From Clostridium sp. CAG:288 (GTDB lineage: Bacteria; Bacillota_I; Bacilli_A; RFN20; CAG-288): 18,623 nt of DNA. The position numbers were made by a program, and so were the translations under genes. Every line of letters starts with the position of its first letter. The stretch's first letter is position 1. The stretch covers positions 1 to 18,623 of the forward strand of contig FR898174.1 of assembly GCA_000437395.1 (NCBI GenBank). Direction: 5' to 3'. Shown in pieces: positions 1-7,674 of the stretch. The notes under the pieces were generated by a model. That model was not told where the DNA came from. It saw only the letters and a program-made list of their open reading frames with translations, and did not search any database.

Positions 1-27
1 TAATATAAGACAGCACCACTCCTAAAC
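1..27 (-). CRISPR. First (leader-proximal) repeat of a type II-A CRISPR array, cut by the window edge
   Basis: Read on the minus strand from 27 down to 1, the sequence starts GTTTAGGAGTGG and continues GTGCTGTCTTATATTA. It directly follows ATTTGAG, the end of a type II-A leader. Twenty-one of the 27 visible bases can pair with the tracrRNA anti-repeat at 6239-6263, which identifies it as a repeat even though only one copy is visible. Type II-A repeats are usually 36 nt, so about 9 nt and all spacers should lie left of the window. Being the leader-proximal repeat, it should be close to the array consensus. Confidence 0.85.
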
Positions 28-78
28 CTCAAATAAAGAGGCCAAATAGTGCATCTATTTATATTATATAGTGTTATT
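28..78 (-). promoter_or_regulatory. CRISPR leader with leader-anchoring motif
   Basis: Only 51 nt separate the csn2 stop from the first repeat. The leader's 3' end reads ATTTGAG on the minus strand (28-34). This matches the conserved leader end known to direct polarized spacer integration in one group of type II-A systems. A candidate pre-crRNA promoter has TATAAT at 63-68 and TTGTGT at 86-91 inside the end of csn2, spaced 17 nt. Transcription would then begin near 56, about 29 nt before the repeat. The -35 box is weak (3 of 6 matches), so the promoter is less certain than the anchoring motif. Confidence 0.7.
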
Positions 79-89
79 TTAAATAACAC
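71..89. repeat. Perfect 9-1-9 palindrome across the csn2 stop codon
   Basis: GTGTTATTT, one base, then AAATAACAC. It spans the csn2 stop (79-81) and most of the spacer of the candidate leader promoter. In RNA it could form a 7-bp hairpin, but no T-run follows on the minus strand, so it is a poor terminator. It may be a protein-binding site or an mRNA 3' end structure. Confidence 0.55.
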
Positions 90-744
90 AAATATCTTCG
101 TCTAATATTTTTATATGATCAAAAATGTCAGTTTTATACTCTACATTTTCAATATCAATTATTTTTATACCATTATATTTGTTGGCACGAACCAATAAAT
201 CTAGCTCACTCTCATCTAAAAATGCTAATAAGTTATAAAATATAAATATTTTTATATTTCTTAACTCAAAAGACACATTTATATAATTATTTATTCTCTC
301 TACTAAGTTGGGTGAATCATCTTGTAGGGATATTCCAAGCATTTTTATCACATCATCTTCATCTAAATCGATATCACAAAAGATATTTATTGGTGAAGAA
401 AGCTTAATTTGTTTAGCACATTCTTCTAATTTTTTATTTATCTCATTTGAAGTTTTAATTAAAACTTCATTTTCTTCTTTTTTTATTCTTCTAAGTAAAA
501 CATTTAAGTTCTTTTTTGAATTAGCATCTAAATTTATAACTGATGTGACAAAGTCTATATAGTCACTTACTTTTAGTTCTTTATAATTTTCATCTAATAT
601 TTGTATATAGCTATCTTCATATTGCAAATCAGCGTTACTTAATAGCTTATATAATATTTTTCTATTCTTTATAACTAATAAATAACTATCTATATTAGAT
701 AAATCATCTTTTATTTCTAATAATTTCATTAATAAAAATTTCAT
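79..744 (-). CDS. csn2: Csn2, type II-A spacer-acquisition protein
   Basis: Csn2 is the DNA-end-binding ring protein that works with Cas1, Cas2 and Cas9 in spacer acquisition and marks subtype II-A. At 221 residues it matches the short Csn2 family (about 220 in S. pyogenes). Family-like features are the acidic stretch CDIDLDEDDVIKMLGISL near 123-140, a hydrophobic strand IKIFIFYNLLAFLDESELDL near 163-182, and the C-terminal LDEDICVI. The start at 744 overlaps the cas2 stop by four bases (ATGA) and has an AAGGTGG-like ribosome site in the cas2 tail. The in-frame ATG six codons later has none. It is the last gene of the cas operon, just before the leader. Sequence similarity is modest, as is usual for Csn2; position and length support the call. 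Confidence 0.9.
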   Translation of the reverse strand: MKFLLMKLLEIKDDLSNIDSYLLVIKNRKILYKLLSNADLQYEDSYIQILDENYKELKVSDYIDFVTSVINLDANSKKNLNVLLRRIKKEENEVLIKTSNEINKKLEECAKQIKLSSPINIFCDIDLDEDDVIKMLGISLQDDSPNLVERINNYINVSFELRNIKIFIFYNLLAFLDESELDLLVRANKYNGIKIIDIENVEYKTDIFDHIKILDEDICVI

Positions 745-1061
745 AACCTTACCACCTTATCACAACTCATAACAACATCCGTTTTCATTTCACCTATTAA
801 GTTTTCTATAGACATAAACTGTGTCTCAGTTAATGTTAAAACGGAGACAGTTCCTTCAGGTGGGAGATTCTTTTTCAATTCAAGCATAGTCGAATTAACT
901 ATAGAAGGATTTAAAGCAAGCTTAGTAAATACACTTTCTTGCATTCTTAAAAATCCGCTTTTCTTCAACAGTTTTATGAAGTGATTATATTCTCTAATAT
1001 CTTTTTTTGTAGTTGAAGGCAAATCAAAAAATAATACCATTCTCATAAATACATTACTCAT
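741..1061 (-). CDS. cas2: Cas2, CRISPR adaptation protein
   Basis: Cas2 forms the dimeric core of the Cas1-Cas2 integrase that inserts new spacers. The protein is 106 residues, a normal length. The typical N-terminal strand MRMVLFFDLP begins at residue 6 with its conserved Asp, followed by a helix and SGFLRMQESVFTKL, as in streptococcal Cas2. The start at 1061 lies inside the end of cas1 (8-nt overlap). The conserved core suggests translation could instead begin at residue 6 (ATG at 1046). Neither site has a good ribosome-binding sequence, so coupling to cas1 translation is likely. The gene ends in TGA, which overlaps the csn2 start. Confidence 0.95.
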   Translation of the reverse strand: MSNVFMRMVLFFDLPSTTKKDIREYNHFIKLLKKSGFLRMQESVFTKLALNPSIVNSTMLELKKNLPPEGTVSVLTLTETQFMSIENLIGEMKTDVVMSCDKVVRL

Positions 1062-1917
1062 ATTCTTTTATAAATTTAATTTTAGAAGGATCTTGTAATG
1101 CTAATGCATTTAATATAGATGAAACATATAAAGAAATAGCATTAGAAAGAGTTTGTTTTTGATCATCATAAACAAAAGTTTCAGACAACACCTCTACAAG
1201 TTTTTCTTTAAAGTTTTCGTTTGTTAAATCTTTCACTCTTTTATCTATAAAAGGTCTAACTGGTTCCATAAAATCACATGCCAAATTAAAGTAATTAGTT
1301 TCACCAATATGGTGAATTCCTAACTGAGTTAAATAACCTTTAGCAACGATTGCTTTGCTAAATTGTGAAAGAACTAATGTATACCCATAATTTAAATATT
1401 TATTAATATCACTATTATTATTTCTTGTAAAACTTTCACCATATACTCTATTAAAGTAAAACTTTGCTGCATGCCCTTCTCTATTAGTAATGTCACCCTC
1501 AACAACATCTTTTGAGTATTCGAGTAAAGAATTACTATCTTCTTCAGATATTTCTTTTAGCACTCTAGCTTGATTCTTTATCTTTTCTATTATTATTTCT
1601 TTCCACACTAAATCTTTTATTTCATCCGTCCAACTCATTTGCTGTTTTATTCTTTTAAATGAAATACTATCACCATAATATGGAACTAGTTCTGAAACAG
1701 GAGCCCTCTTTTCATTACAAAAGATTACTTTAATCTTTTTCCTAACTAATTCCGATAAAAGTGAAGTTGTAATAGCAACAGCTGTTGATTCAATAATAAG
1801 TGTTTGAATCTCATCTATATTAATTCTTTTTACTTCATCTGGAGTTTTAAATACTAAATAATTAAGCGACAATTCTAATTTACTATGTGTTGAAACAACA
1901 ACTGTTCTAAATCCCAT
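1054..1917 (-). CDS. cas1: Cas1, CRISPR integrase
   Basis: Cas1 is the metal-dependent integrase that joins spacers to the leader end of the array. The 287-residue protein has an N-terminal beta-rich domain and a C-terminal helical catalytic domain. The expected metal ligands are visible: E147 in NREGHAAKFYF, H203 in GIHHIGETNYFNLA and E218 in DFMEPVRPF. Their spacing matches E149/H205/E220 of S. pyogenes Cas1. The gene begins one base after the cas9 stop and overlaps cas2 by 8 nt, so cas9-cas1-cas2-csn2 is one transcript. Nothing suggests inactivation. Confidence 0.97.
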   Translation of the reverse strand: MGFRTVVVSTHSKLELSLNYLVFKTPDEVKRINIDEIQTLIIESTAVAITTSLLSELVRKKIKVIFCNEKRAPVSELVPYYGDSISFKRIKQQMSWTDEIKDLVWKEIIIEKIKNQARVLKEISEEDSNSLLEYSKDVVEGDITNREGHAAKFYFNRVYGESFTRNNNSDINKYLNYGYTLVLSQFSKAIVAKGYLTQLGIHHIGETNYFNLACDFMEPVRPFIDKRVKDLTNENFKEKLVEVLSETFVYDDQKQTLSNAISLYVSSILNALALQDPSKIKFIKEYE

Positions 1918-1918
1918 A

Positions 1919-4900
1919 TTATATTAATTCCTCTTTTCCCTTAAACAATCCTGAAGGTGATTCGTTTACAATGTAAATTTCTTCTTTAGTTATATCTGGT
2001 GAGTTAACAAACAATAATCTTTTTTCAACTTTAAATTCAGCATTTATATTAACACTTTCAGTTGAACAAGACAGTAATTTTAACATATTTATTAACGTTG
2101 AAATTTGTTCCTTTAATGATAAATTATTAAAAATCTCAAATTTCATCTCTCGAGCTTTTTCAAAATATGAGCATTCATCATACCTTTTATTAAACATTCG
2201 TTCTTTTATTGTATCAAAAATAATTTTGTTTTTTTCTTTAGAAATTATAAATTTTTCACCTTTGTTATTAATAATAAAGGTTTGTGAATCAATAGTTTTG
2301 TCAATTAAATCATCACTTAATTTTAGGCTTTTATTTAAATATAAAACAATATTATTATCAATATAATTTTGATACGCCATTTTATATATGTTATTTTTAC
2401 CTTTTGTAAAAATTCTATAATAACAACCATTATATTTAATTTTTTGGTTTATATAAATTTTTCTTAATATTTTTATGTCTTTTGCCTTTTCATCGTTAAC
2501 AATTAGTTTTAACAATTCTTCTTCATTATTTCCATATAAATTTAAATACATGGTTGGAACACGTAAAAGCTTTTTAACAGTTTTCTTTCCAGAAGTATAT
2601 TCAACTGCCAAAATATAAGACTGATTTATTTGTGAATATCCACCATATTTTTTAGTGTCTTTCATTGGACCTTTGGTATGACACGGTATAAGGTTTACAC
2701 TATCTTTATCTGCTTTCTCAAAAATAGTTTCTTTATATAAGTCGCCTGCTTTTTTGCTTGTAGAGAATTTAGGCTTATATGTTATTAACGCATCATGTCT
2801 AAAGCAATTTGTTCGTATTTTATCTTTAAGATTGTTATCTTCAATATAATTATGTAATCTTTTTTCCATATCAAATGATACGTTTTTCTTTTTATTTTTC
2901 TTTTCATCATATAGATAAAATACATCAGTATATAAATTAGACAAAATATCACCACCTACAATATTGAGATAAGCATCAACAGCATGATGTGAATCATTTA
3001 GATCTCTCATTTTAGCAATAGATAGCTTTTGTCTTAAACTTGATGCATAAATGGCTTTAGTAAAGCAAACTTTAGTATCAGGGTATTTTAATTCCAATAT
3101 TCTCTTAAGTTGAACATTCGAAAAATTAACAACATTTATTTGACTATTAACAAAATCATTTATTTCTTCATAAGTCAATTCAGTTGTTCTAATTAAACTA
3201 TTATATTTCTTATCAGAAATTAACTTCCTTTTGTGATAACTCTTCCATAATTTAAGTGTCTTTTCATTTCTAATAGGGGCAACAATAGGATATATATCTC
3301 TTTTTACTTTTTCATTATAGTCTTTATTAACTAAGACCAAATTGTCTATTGAATCATCTGGTCTTAAACTCTGTGGAACAATATGATCTTTATCATATAT
3401 GCCATTAATAACATCATTAAGATCTTTGATAGGCTCACCAGTATAAAAATCTATTCCCAATTGTAAGAAATACAAATATACATTTATTGATCTAAGTTTT
3501 CTACTATTATTAGCATATTCCAACTTTTCTAATAGAGAATCTCTTCTATCAGCTTCATCTTTTAATTCTTTTTTAATAACCTCTTTTAAAGCATCATATC
3601 TAGATTTTGTTTCTTTCTTTTCTTGATCTGCTCTTGTGACTTCAATGTATATTTTATTTGGTGCACATTTTGCTGCTCTAACAACATCGTCTAAAACAGC
3701 AATAGTTTGCGTAACGCTTCTCACAAAAACTGATGGCATTTCATCATAAATATCATCAATTTGATCTTTTACAGTTTTATTTCCTCTTAAATCAGCATTA
3801 AATTTATTTATTTTATCTTGGAATCTGTATGTCTTATCAAATAAAACTTCTTGTAAATTCTTATTTGTTTCTTGCATTATTTCTAAAATTGAGCAACATC
3901 TTCCAATACTTTCGTCAACCCAATACATTTCACCATCTTTACCGCCACATAAGAAAGTTTTAGATAATCTTCCCCATTTATTTGTAGGCAATTTACTAAT
4001 TGCGTTAACTTGTTCTTTTGTCAATTCTTTGTAATTTTTATTACTATTAATAGCTTCGATTAATGATTTGGAATCACCAGCATAAATTGTTGCAAGTAAT
4101 ATTAAACTTTCTACCATCTCTTTATCTTTTTCTAAATCAAAATATTTAGATAATAAAGCATGACTTGAAGCATTAAAAATGATATCTGATTTGATATTGC
4201 TTATAGAAATATCATCATCTTTTAATTCATTTTGATAAAGTTCATTTTCTTTTTTCAAAAAAGTTTTTATATTCCCAATAGTTGTTTTTGATCTACTTAA
4301 TATATATTTTAAAACAGATTCTTTAACACTAGGTGATAAAAATTGTCCATTAAGCATCATTTTATTCAAACTATCTAGTACTAAATACTCTTCATAACAT
4401 AAAGATACTTTTGGAAGTACTGGTTCTCCATCTAAATATGAACAACTATTAATAAGTCTTTTCATAAACTTATTTCTAGTTTTTTCTTCATCAACAACAT
4501 CATACATATTCCATGGTGTTATTTTTGTACCCTCTTCCTTTGTTTCAACCCAAGCGTAAGGATGACTTTTACTAGTAGAAAGTGGTCCATAATAATATGG
4601 CACTTTAAACATAAATAGCTTGATAATTTTATCTTCTATTTCTTTTATAAATGGATACCTATCTGAAGCATTTTTGAGAATGATTTTTAATTCTTGTAAA
4701 TGACTTTGATGTGGAATTAAACTAGTTGAAACATTTGCAGGTTTTTGTAACAAAATTCCTTTTTCAGCCTTATCATGCAAATCAATATAAGTTTCTTCAT
4801 CATCAATATATTGTTTGTTTTTCTCTAAAACTTCTTTTAAGTTATCATTTAGTTTTTCTAATGTTACATATTTAAAGTTTATATCATCACCTTGAACAAA

Positions 4901-6115
4901 CGAAGCGTAATTAGGTGTTTGAGATTTCTTAGTTTTTTTATTGTTTTCATCTCTTTTATTATCTTCTTTTGTTAATTTAATAGGTCTAAAAATTGAATAA
5001 TATAGGCTTTCTTTTCCTTTTTTATCCAATTTAACATCAACTGAACGTATAACCTTTTTAAGATTCCTTAAGTCTTTTTTGTGATTATCATATACGTCAA
5101 CCATAATTTGTGATAAGTTCTTATTAGCATTTTTATCACCAAATAATTTCGAAAGAGAATTATAATCATGGATTTTTTTAGCATTAAAAACTAAATCTAT
5201 TGCATTGCCTAACTTTGATTTAATCTCATCCAAGTTTTCATCAAAACCATTATTAAAATCAATTTCTAAATCACCTAATTCTTTGTCAATTCTACTTATT
5301 TTAAAGCTACCACCTGTAACTAAAACCTTATACATATCTATGTATTTTTTTATAAGTTGGCTTCTATTTTTAACAAATAATTTATCAATATCATTTTGTT
5401 TATCTTTTTTGCTCTTATATTCATCGCTTTTTAAAATTTCTAACAGCTTATCTAATTTATCTTCGCTAATGTATTTGTTATTTTCATCTTCTATTATAGA
5501 TTCTTCATCATCAAGCAAAAAGTCGTTAGAATTTTCTTCATCCAATTTAGATAATATAGAATTTAATTCTCTAATTAATTCTACTGTTGGTTTTTCATTA
5601 AAATTATCACCTTCAGTTAAAAAATTTCCACGATATTTAATTATGTGGTGAATGGCTAAATAAACTAACCTTAAATCTGAAAATGCATTGTCATTATTCT
5701 TTACTAATTCATTACGTAAATGCCAAATTGTTTTATAATTATTATAAAATTCACTTTCTTCTTTCCATGTTTTGAAAATTATATTTTTCCCTAAATCATT
5801 TCCTTTGTCATCTTTAGCCTTATCTTCAGCCCAATAAGTTGAATTTGCTAACCTCAAGAAGAATGTTTTGTCAACTTTAGCCATCTCTTCAGCAAATAAT
5901 TGATTTAAAAGTAACAATCTATATTTTCTTCTTGCCATTCTTCTACGTTTGGATCTTCTTTCACGTCTTTTTTGACATGTATTTGCTCCATCAAAAAGAC
6001 GTGCACCCCAAGCTGTTTTACCCTTGAGACGCAAAAAATTGTAGTTCTCGTCCGTTGCAGCCCAGCCGACAGAACTAGTTCCTAAATCAATACCGACATA
6101 ATATTTGTTTTCCAT
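1919..6115 (-). CDS. cas9: Cas9, type II-A RNA-guided DNA endonuclease
   Basis: Cas9 cuts DNA matched by a crRNA:tracrRNA guide and helps select spacers by PAM. It has 1398 residues (S. pyogenes 1368). Domains in order: RuvC-I with D10 in VGIDLGTSSVGWA; an arginine-rich bridge helix near 49-68; a large REC lobe, including PYYYGPLSTSKSHPYAW and KITPWN; RuvC-II with E825 in NKIYIEVTRADQ; HNH with D910, H911 and N934 in DKDHIVPQSL...NKDYNEK; RuvC-III with H1043, H1044 and D1047 in SHHAVDAYLN (Val replaces the second-last His of the usual HHAHD); then the PAM-interacting domain. All catalytic residues are present. The start has AAGGAG at 6125-6130, 9 nt upstream. The 6131-6184 region has only weak promoter candidates (TTGAAT and TATAAG spaced 20 nt). 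The C terminus lacks the Arg pair that reads NGG. Confidence 0.98.
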   Translation of the reverse strand: MENKYYVGIDLGTSSVGWAATDENYNFLRLKGKTAWGARLFDGANTCQKRRERRSKRRRMARRKYRLLLLNQLFAEEMAKVDKTFFLRLANSTYWAEDKAKDDKGNDLGKNIIFKTWKEESEFYNNYKTIWHLRNELVKNNDNAFSDLRLVYLAIHHIIKYRGNFLTEGDNFNEKPTVELIRELNSILSKLDEENSNDFLLDDEESIIEDENNKYISEDKLDKLLEILKSDEYKSKKDKQNDIDKLFVKNRSQLIKKYIDMYKVLVTGGSFKISRIDKELGDLEIDFNNGFDENLDEIKSKLGNAIDLVFNAKKIHDYNSLSKLFGDKNANKNLSQIMVDVYDNHKKDLRNLKKVIRSVDVKLDKKGKESLYYSIFRPIKLTKEDNKRDENNKKTKKSQTPNYASFVQGDDINFKYVTLEKLNDNLKEVLEKNKQYIDDEETYIDLHDKAEKGILLQKPANVSTSLIPHQSHLQELKIILKNASDRYPFIKEIEDKIIKLFMFKVPYYYGPLSTSKSHPYAWVETKEEGTKITPWNMYDVVDEEKTRNKFMKRLINSCSYLDGEPVLPKVSLCYEEYLVLDSLNKMMLNGQFLSPSVKESVLKYILSRSKTTIGNIKTFLKKENELYQNELKDDDISISNIKSDIIFNASSHALLSKYFDLEKDKEMVESLILLATIYAGDSKSLIEAINSNKNYKELTKEQVNAISKLPTNKWGRLSKTFLCGGKDGEMYWVDESIGRCCSILEIMQETNKNLQEVLFDKTYRFQDKINKFNADLRGNKTVKDQIDDIYDEMPSVFVRSVTQTIAVLDDVVRAAKCAPNKIYIEVTRADQEKKETKSRYDALKEVIKKELKDEADRRDSLLEKLEYANNSRKLRSINVYLYFLQLGIDFYTGEPIKDLNDVINGIYDKDHIVPQSLRPDDSIDNLVLVNKDYNEKVKRDIYPIVAPIRNEKTLKLWKSYHKRKLISDKKYNSLIRTTELTYEEINDFVNSQINVVNFSNVQLKRILELKYPDTKVCFTKAIYASSLRQKLSIAKMRDLNDSHHAVDAYLNIVGGDILSNLYTDVFYLYDEKKNKKKNVSFDMEKRLHNYIEDNNLKDKIRTNCFRHDALITYKPKFSTSKKAGDLYKETIFEKADKDSVNLIPCHTKGPMKDTKKYGGYSQINQSYILAVEYTSGKKTVKKLLRVPTMYLNLYGNNEEELLKLIVNDEKAKDIKILRKIYINQKIKYNGCYYRIFTKGKNNIYKMAYQNYIDNNIVLYLNKSLKLSDDLIDKTIDSQTFIINNKGEKFIISKEKNKIIFDTIKERMFNKRYDECSYFEKAREMKFEIFNNLSLKEQISTLINMLKLLSCSTESVNINAEFKVEKRLLFVNSPDITKEEIYIVNESPSGLFKGKEELI

Positions 6116-6184
6116 TATAAAGCACTCCTTAAACCTTGCTTATAGACAAACATATTTTAACATTATTCAACAAATTAAAGCAAT

Positions 6185-6206
6185 AAAAAAATCCCCTTTC
6201 GAGGAT
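6185..6206 (-). terminator. tracrRNA terminator
   Basis: On the minus strand AUCCUC-GAAA-GGGGAU forms a 6-bp stem with a GAAA tetraloop (6191-6206; the last stem base overlaps the U-run). Seven Us run through 6185-6191. It ends the tracrRNA and partly insulates cas9. Confidence 0.9.
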
Positions 6207-6272
6207 TGCCTCATAATTGAGTTGGTTAGCTAAAGCTTATTTAGACTCGTAGTGCTGTCTTATTTTTACTAC
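6185..6272 (-). ncRNA. tracrRNA
   Basis: This trans-activating RNA pairs with each repeat and is bound by Cas9. Read on the minus strand, the anti-repeat upper part is AUAAGACAGCACUAC (6249-6263), which can pair with all 15 bases GUGGUGCUGUCUUAU of the repeat (one G-U). A GAGU bulge follows (6245-6248, opposite GA in the repeat), then CUAAAU (6239-6244), which pairs with GUUUAG. Next come a short nexus hairpin AGC-UUUA-GCU (6228-6237), a hairpin CUCA-AUUA-UGAG (6210-6221) and a terminator hairpin. The 5' end near 6272 is inferred from the promoter. It lies upstream of cas9 in the same direction. The stem and bulge layout equals that of the S. pyogenes dual RNA. Confidence 0.93.
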
Positions 6273-6278
6273 ATAATA

Positions 6279-6307
6279 ATCTTAAATCATATTTTTTATT
6301 TTGTCAA
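6279..6307 (-). promoter_or_regulatory. tracrRNA promoter
   Basis: A consensus -35 box TTGACA (6302-6307) and TAAGAT (6279-6284) are spaced 17 nt on the minus strand. They predict a start near 6272, a few bases before the anti-repeat. The perfect -35 and the correct distance to the anti-repeat support it. Confidence 0.75.
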
Positions 6308-6321
6308 ATATTTTTTAGCAT

Positions 6322-6349
6322 TATAAAAGCGAGTATATTTCAACTCGCT
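6322..6349 (-). terminator. Terminator after the cupin gene
   Basis: On the minus strand a 7-bp stem AGCGAGT / ACTCGCT (6343-6349 and 6328-6334) with an 8-nt loop is followed by TTTTATAA. It lies between the cupin stop and the tracrRNA promoter. The T-run is short, so strength is uncertain. Confidence 0.6.
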
Positions 6350-6374
6350 AAATAAAATTTTATTTTTTAGGTAA

Positions 6375-6698
6375 TTAGAAAGAAACTACTAAAAGCATCT
6401 TAAACTTTTCTTCACCATAAACAGCGTGAGGAATACCTTTAGGCATAATGACTGTTTCACCTTCGTTAAGAATAAATACTTCTCCGCCAATTGTGAATCT
6501 GCCTTTGCCTTCTAAAACTGTAACCATAGCATCGCCACCAGCAGCGTGTGATGAAATTTCTTCACCTTTGTCAAATGAGAATATTGTCATACTAACTAAT
6601 TCGTTTTGAACTAAGGTTTTACTGACTACTTGGCCTTTTTGATATTCAACTTGATCTTTTAATGTTAAAACTTTTGTTTTTTCAATATTTTTATACAT
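6375..6698 (-). CDS. Small single-domain cupin protein
   Basis: This is a 107-residue cupin of the Cupin_2 type, a small cytosolic beta-barrel that often binds a metal. The second cupin motif is clear: G80, P86, G88 and H91 in GETVIMPKGIPHAV. The first motif is reduced: H51 in SSHAAGGDAMVTVLEG sits where HxH normally occurs, and only one of its two His is kept. This pattern is common in a group of stand-alone anaerobe cupins of unknown substrate, so the exact reaction cannot be named. The start at 6698 has TAGGAGA 10 nt upstream, inside a small hairpin. It lies 68 nt downstream of a lipoprotein gene on the same strand, and no terminator is visible between them. Confidence 0.85.
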   Translation of the reverse strand: MYKNIEKTKVLTLKDQVEYQKGQVVSKTLVQNELVSMTIFSFDKGEEISSHAAGGDAMVTVLEGKGRFTIGGEVFILNEGETVIMPKGIPHAVYGEEKFKMLLVVSF

Positions 6699-6703
6699 AT
6701 AAT

Positions 6704-6722
6704 TAATATCTCCTAGATATTA
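6704..6722 (-). promoter_or_regulatory. Hairpin enclosing the cupin ribosome site
   Basis: TAATATC-TAGGA-GATATTA forms a perfect 7-bp stem with a 5-nt loop that overlaps the Shine-Dalgarno AGGAGA. TATACT just upstream (on the minus strand) could be a -10 box. It could act as a translation-control hairpin or as a DNA operator. No known family was recognised. Confidence 0.4.
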
Positions 6723-6766
6723 GTATATTAAATTTAATTGCTTTTAAATTAGTTAACGCTCTTATT

Positions 6767-7459
6767 TTACTTATTTAATAATTCAGAAAAGTCTTTATTA
6801 CCAACGACTGAGCAATATTTTTCATCATAATAGAACTTTTTAGCTGATTCAATAACTATTTCAACGTTAGAGTTTTCAACTGTTAAAACTGCATTTTTAT
6901 TTATTTCAGAACTGCCTTCCGGTTTATTTTCATATTCAAATATGATATCTGCTAAATTAAAATTACCTATGTCTTTTGTTTCTCCATTTAGGTTAAAAGT
7001 TACTTTTTGAAGTGGATTTATATAATGATTAACTTTATATGTTTGCTCTTCTGTTGGGACTGGGAATTCTATAGATGATTTATATATTTTATTATCTATA
7101 TGTAATTCGTCTTTTTTAACAAAAGATAATTTCTTTTCTTCAGAATCAAGACTGATAGAAACGCTATATGTATCTCCACCATAATATACATCACTTCCAG
7201 CAATTTCTGTGAATTTAGCTTTTTTAGCATATTCTTCGATTTGTTTAAAATAAGCTTCGTCTTTTGAATAGTTTAAATCGTAATCTTGTAGTGGCAATAC
7301 TTGTCCTGGGCCGTGAGTCACCTTCACTTCTTTAATGCTAGTAGCTATAGGAGCAAAGTCAAAAACCTCATTAAATGTCTTTTGTTCTTTTTTGTCTGAC
7401 CCACAGCTTACTAACCCAATAACAACACATCCAAGTAATGGAACTAATACTTTTTTCAT
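6767..7459 (-). CDS. Putative lipoprotein, function unknown
   Basis: The 230-residue protein begins with a short basic N terminus and a hydrophobic segment ending in the lipobox LVSC (C19), so it should be lipid-anchored on the outer face of the membrane. The mature part is rich in Lys, Glu and Tyr and carries no motif I recognise. Alternating hydrophobic strands such as DTYSVSISLDSEEKKLSFV suggest a beta-rich fold. The start at 7459 is well supported by a perfect AAGGAGGT ribosome site. Its own promoter and a 5' leader hairpin lie upstream, after the terminator of the sirtuin operon. Only the surface location can be inferred. Confidence 0.8.
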   Translation of the reverse strand: MKKVLVPLLGCVVIGLVSCGSDKKEQKTFNEVFDFAPIATSIKEVKVTHGPGQVLPLQDYDLNYSKDEAYFKQIEEYAKKAKFTEIAGSDVYYGGDTYSVSISLDSEEKKLSFVKKDELHIDNKIYKSSIEFPVPTEEQTYKVNHYINPLQKVTFNLNGETKDIGNFNLADIIFEYENKPEGSSEINKNAVLTVENSNVEIVIESAKKFYYDEKYCSVVGNKDFSELLNK

Positions 7460-7485
7460 GTCGATAATACCTCCTTAACACTTAT

Positions 7486-7515
7486 GTTGTTTTACTTTTA
7501 TGGAAATAAAACAAC
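7486..7515 (-). repeat. 9-bp inverted repeat in the lipoprotein 5' leader
   Basis: GTTGTTTTA (7486-7494) and TAAAACAAC (7507-7515) are perfect inverted repeats with a 12-nt loop. They lie between the candidate promoter and the AAGGAGGT ribosome site. No T-run follows, so this is not a terminator. It may stabilise the mRNA or serve as an operator. Confidence 0.5.
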
Positions 7516-7529
7516 TACTTGATATTTGT

Positions 7530-7558
7530 ATATTAGTATTTTTCGGCAATTAAAGCAA
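7530..7558 (-). promoter_or_regulatory. Candidate promoter of the lipoprotein gene
   Basis: TTGCTT (7553-7558) and TAATAT (7530-7535) are spaced 17 nt on the minus strand, each matching 4 of 6 consensus bases. The predicted start near 7523 leaves a leader of about 65 nt that contains the 9-bp hairpin. Confidence 0.45.
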
Positions 7559-7578
7559 TATATTCGTATTATTCAAAT

Positions 7579-7627
7579 AAAAAAGAAGTAACTCGTGCTA
7601 ACTAAGAGCACCTTTGAGTCTTACTTC
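7579..7627 (-). terminator. Terminator of the sirtuin operon
   Basis: Outer stem GAAGTAA / TTACTTC (7621-7627 and 7585-7591), a CTC/GAG segment and inner stem GTGCT / AGCAC build a long interrupted hairpin. On the minus strand six Ts follow directly (7579-7584). It lies 48 nt after the sirtuin stop. Confidence 0.8.
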
Positions 7628-7674
7628 ATATTTATTTTATATCTTAGAACTTTAAAAAAACAATAATAAATAAA

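Noticed and set aside
1..27. Degenerate or solitary repeat instead of an array
   Set aside because: It is next to the anchoring motif and matches the anti-repeat well, as expected for the leader-proximal repeat. Only the window edge hides the rest.
741..1061. Mycoplasma-type genetic code (TGA as Trp)
   Set aside because: cas2 and abiEi end in TGA at the expected protein length and overlap the next start as ATGA, so TGA is a stop.
5205..5651. Plus-strand open frames within cas9, csn2, the macrodomain, abiEi and the LRR gene
   Set aside because: They are antisense to well-supported genes, are rich in Ser/Leu/Phe from AT-rich antisense, and have no ribosome sites or recognisable domains.
6131..6184. 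cas9 promoter in the gap after the tracrRNA terminator
   Set aside because: Only TTGAAT and TATAAG with 20-nt spacing were seen; too weak to list as a feature.
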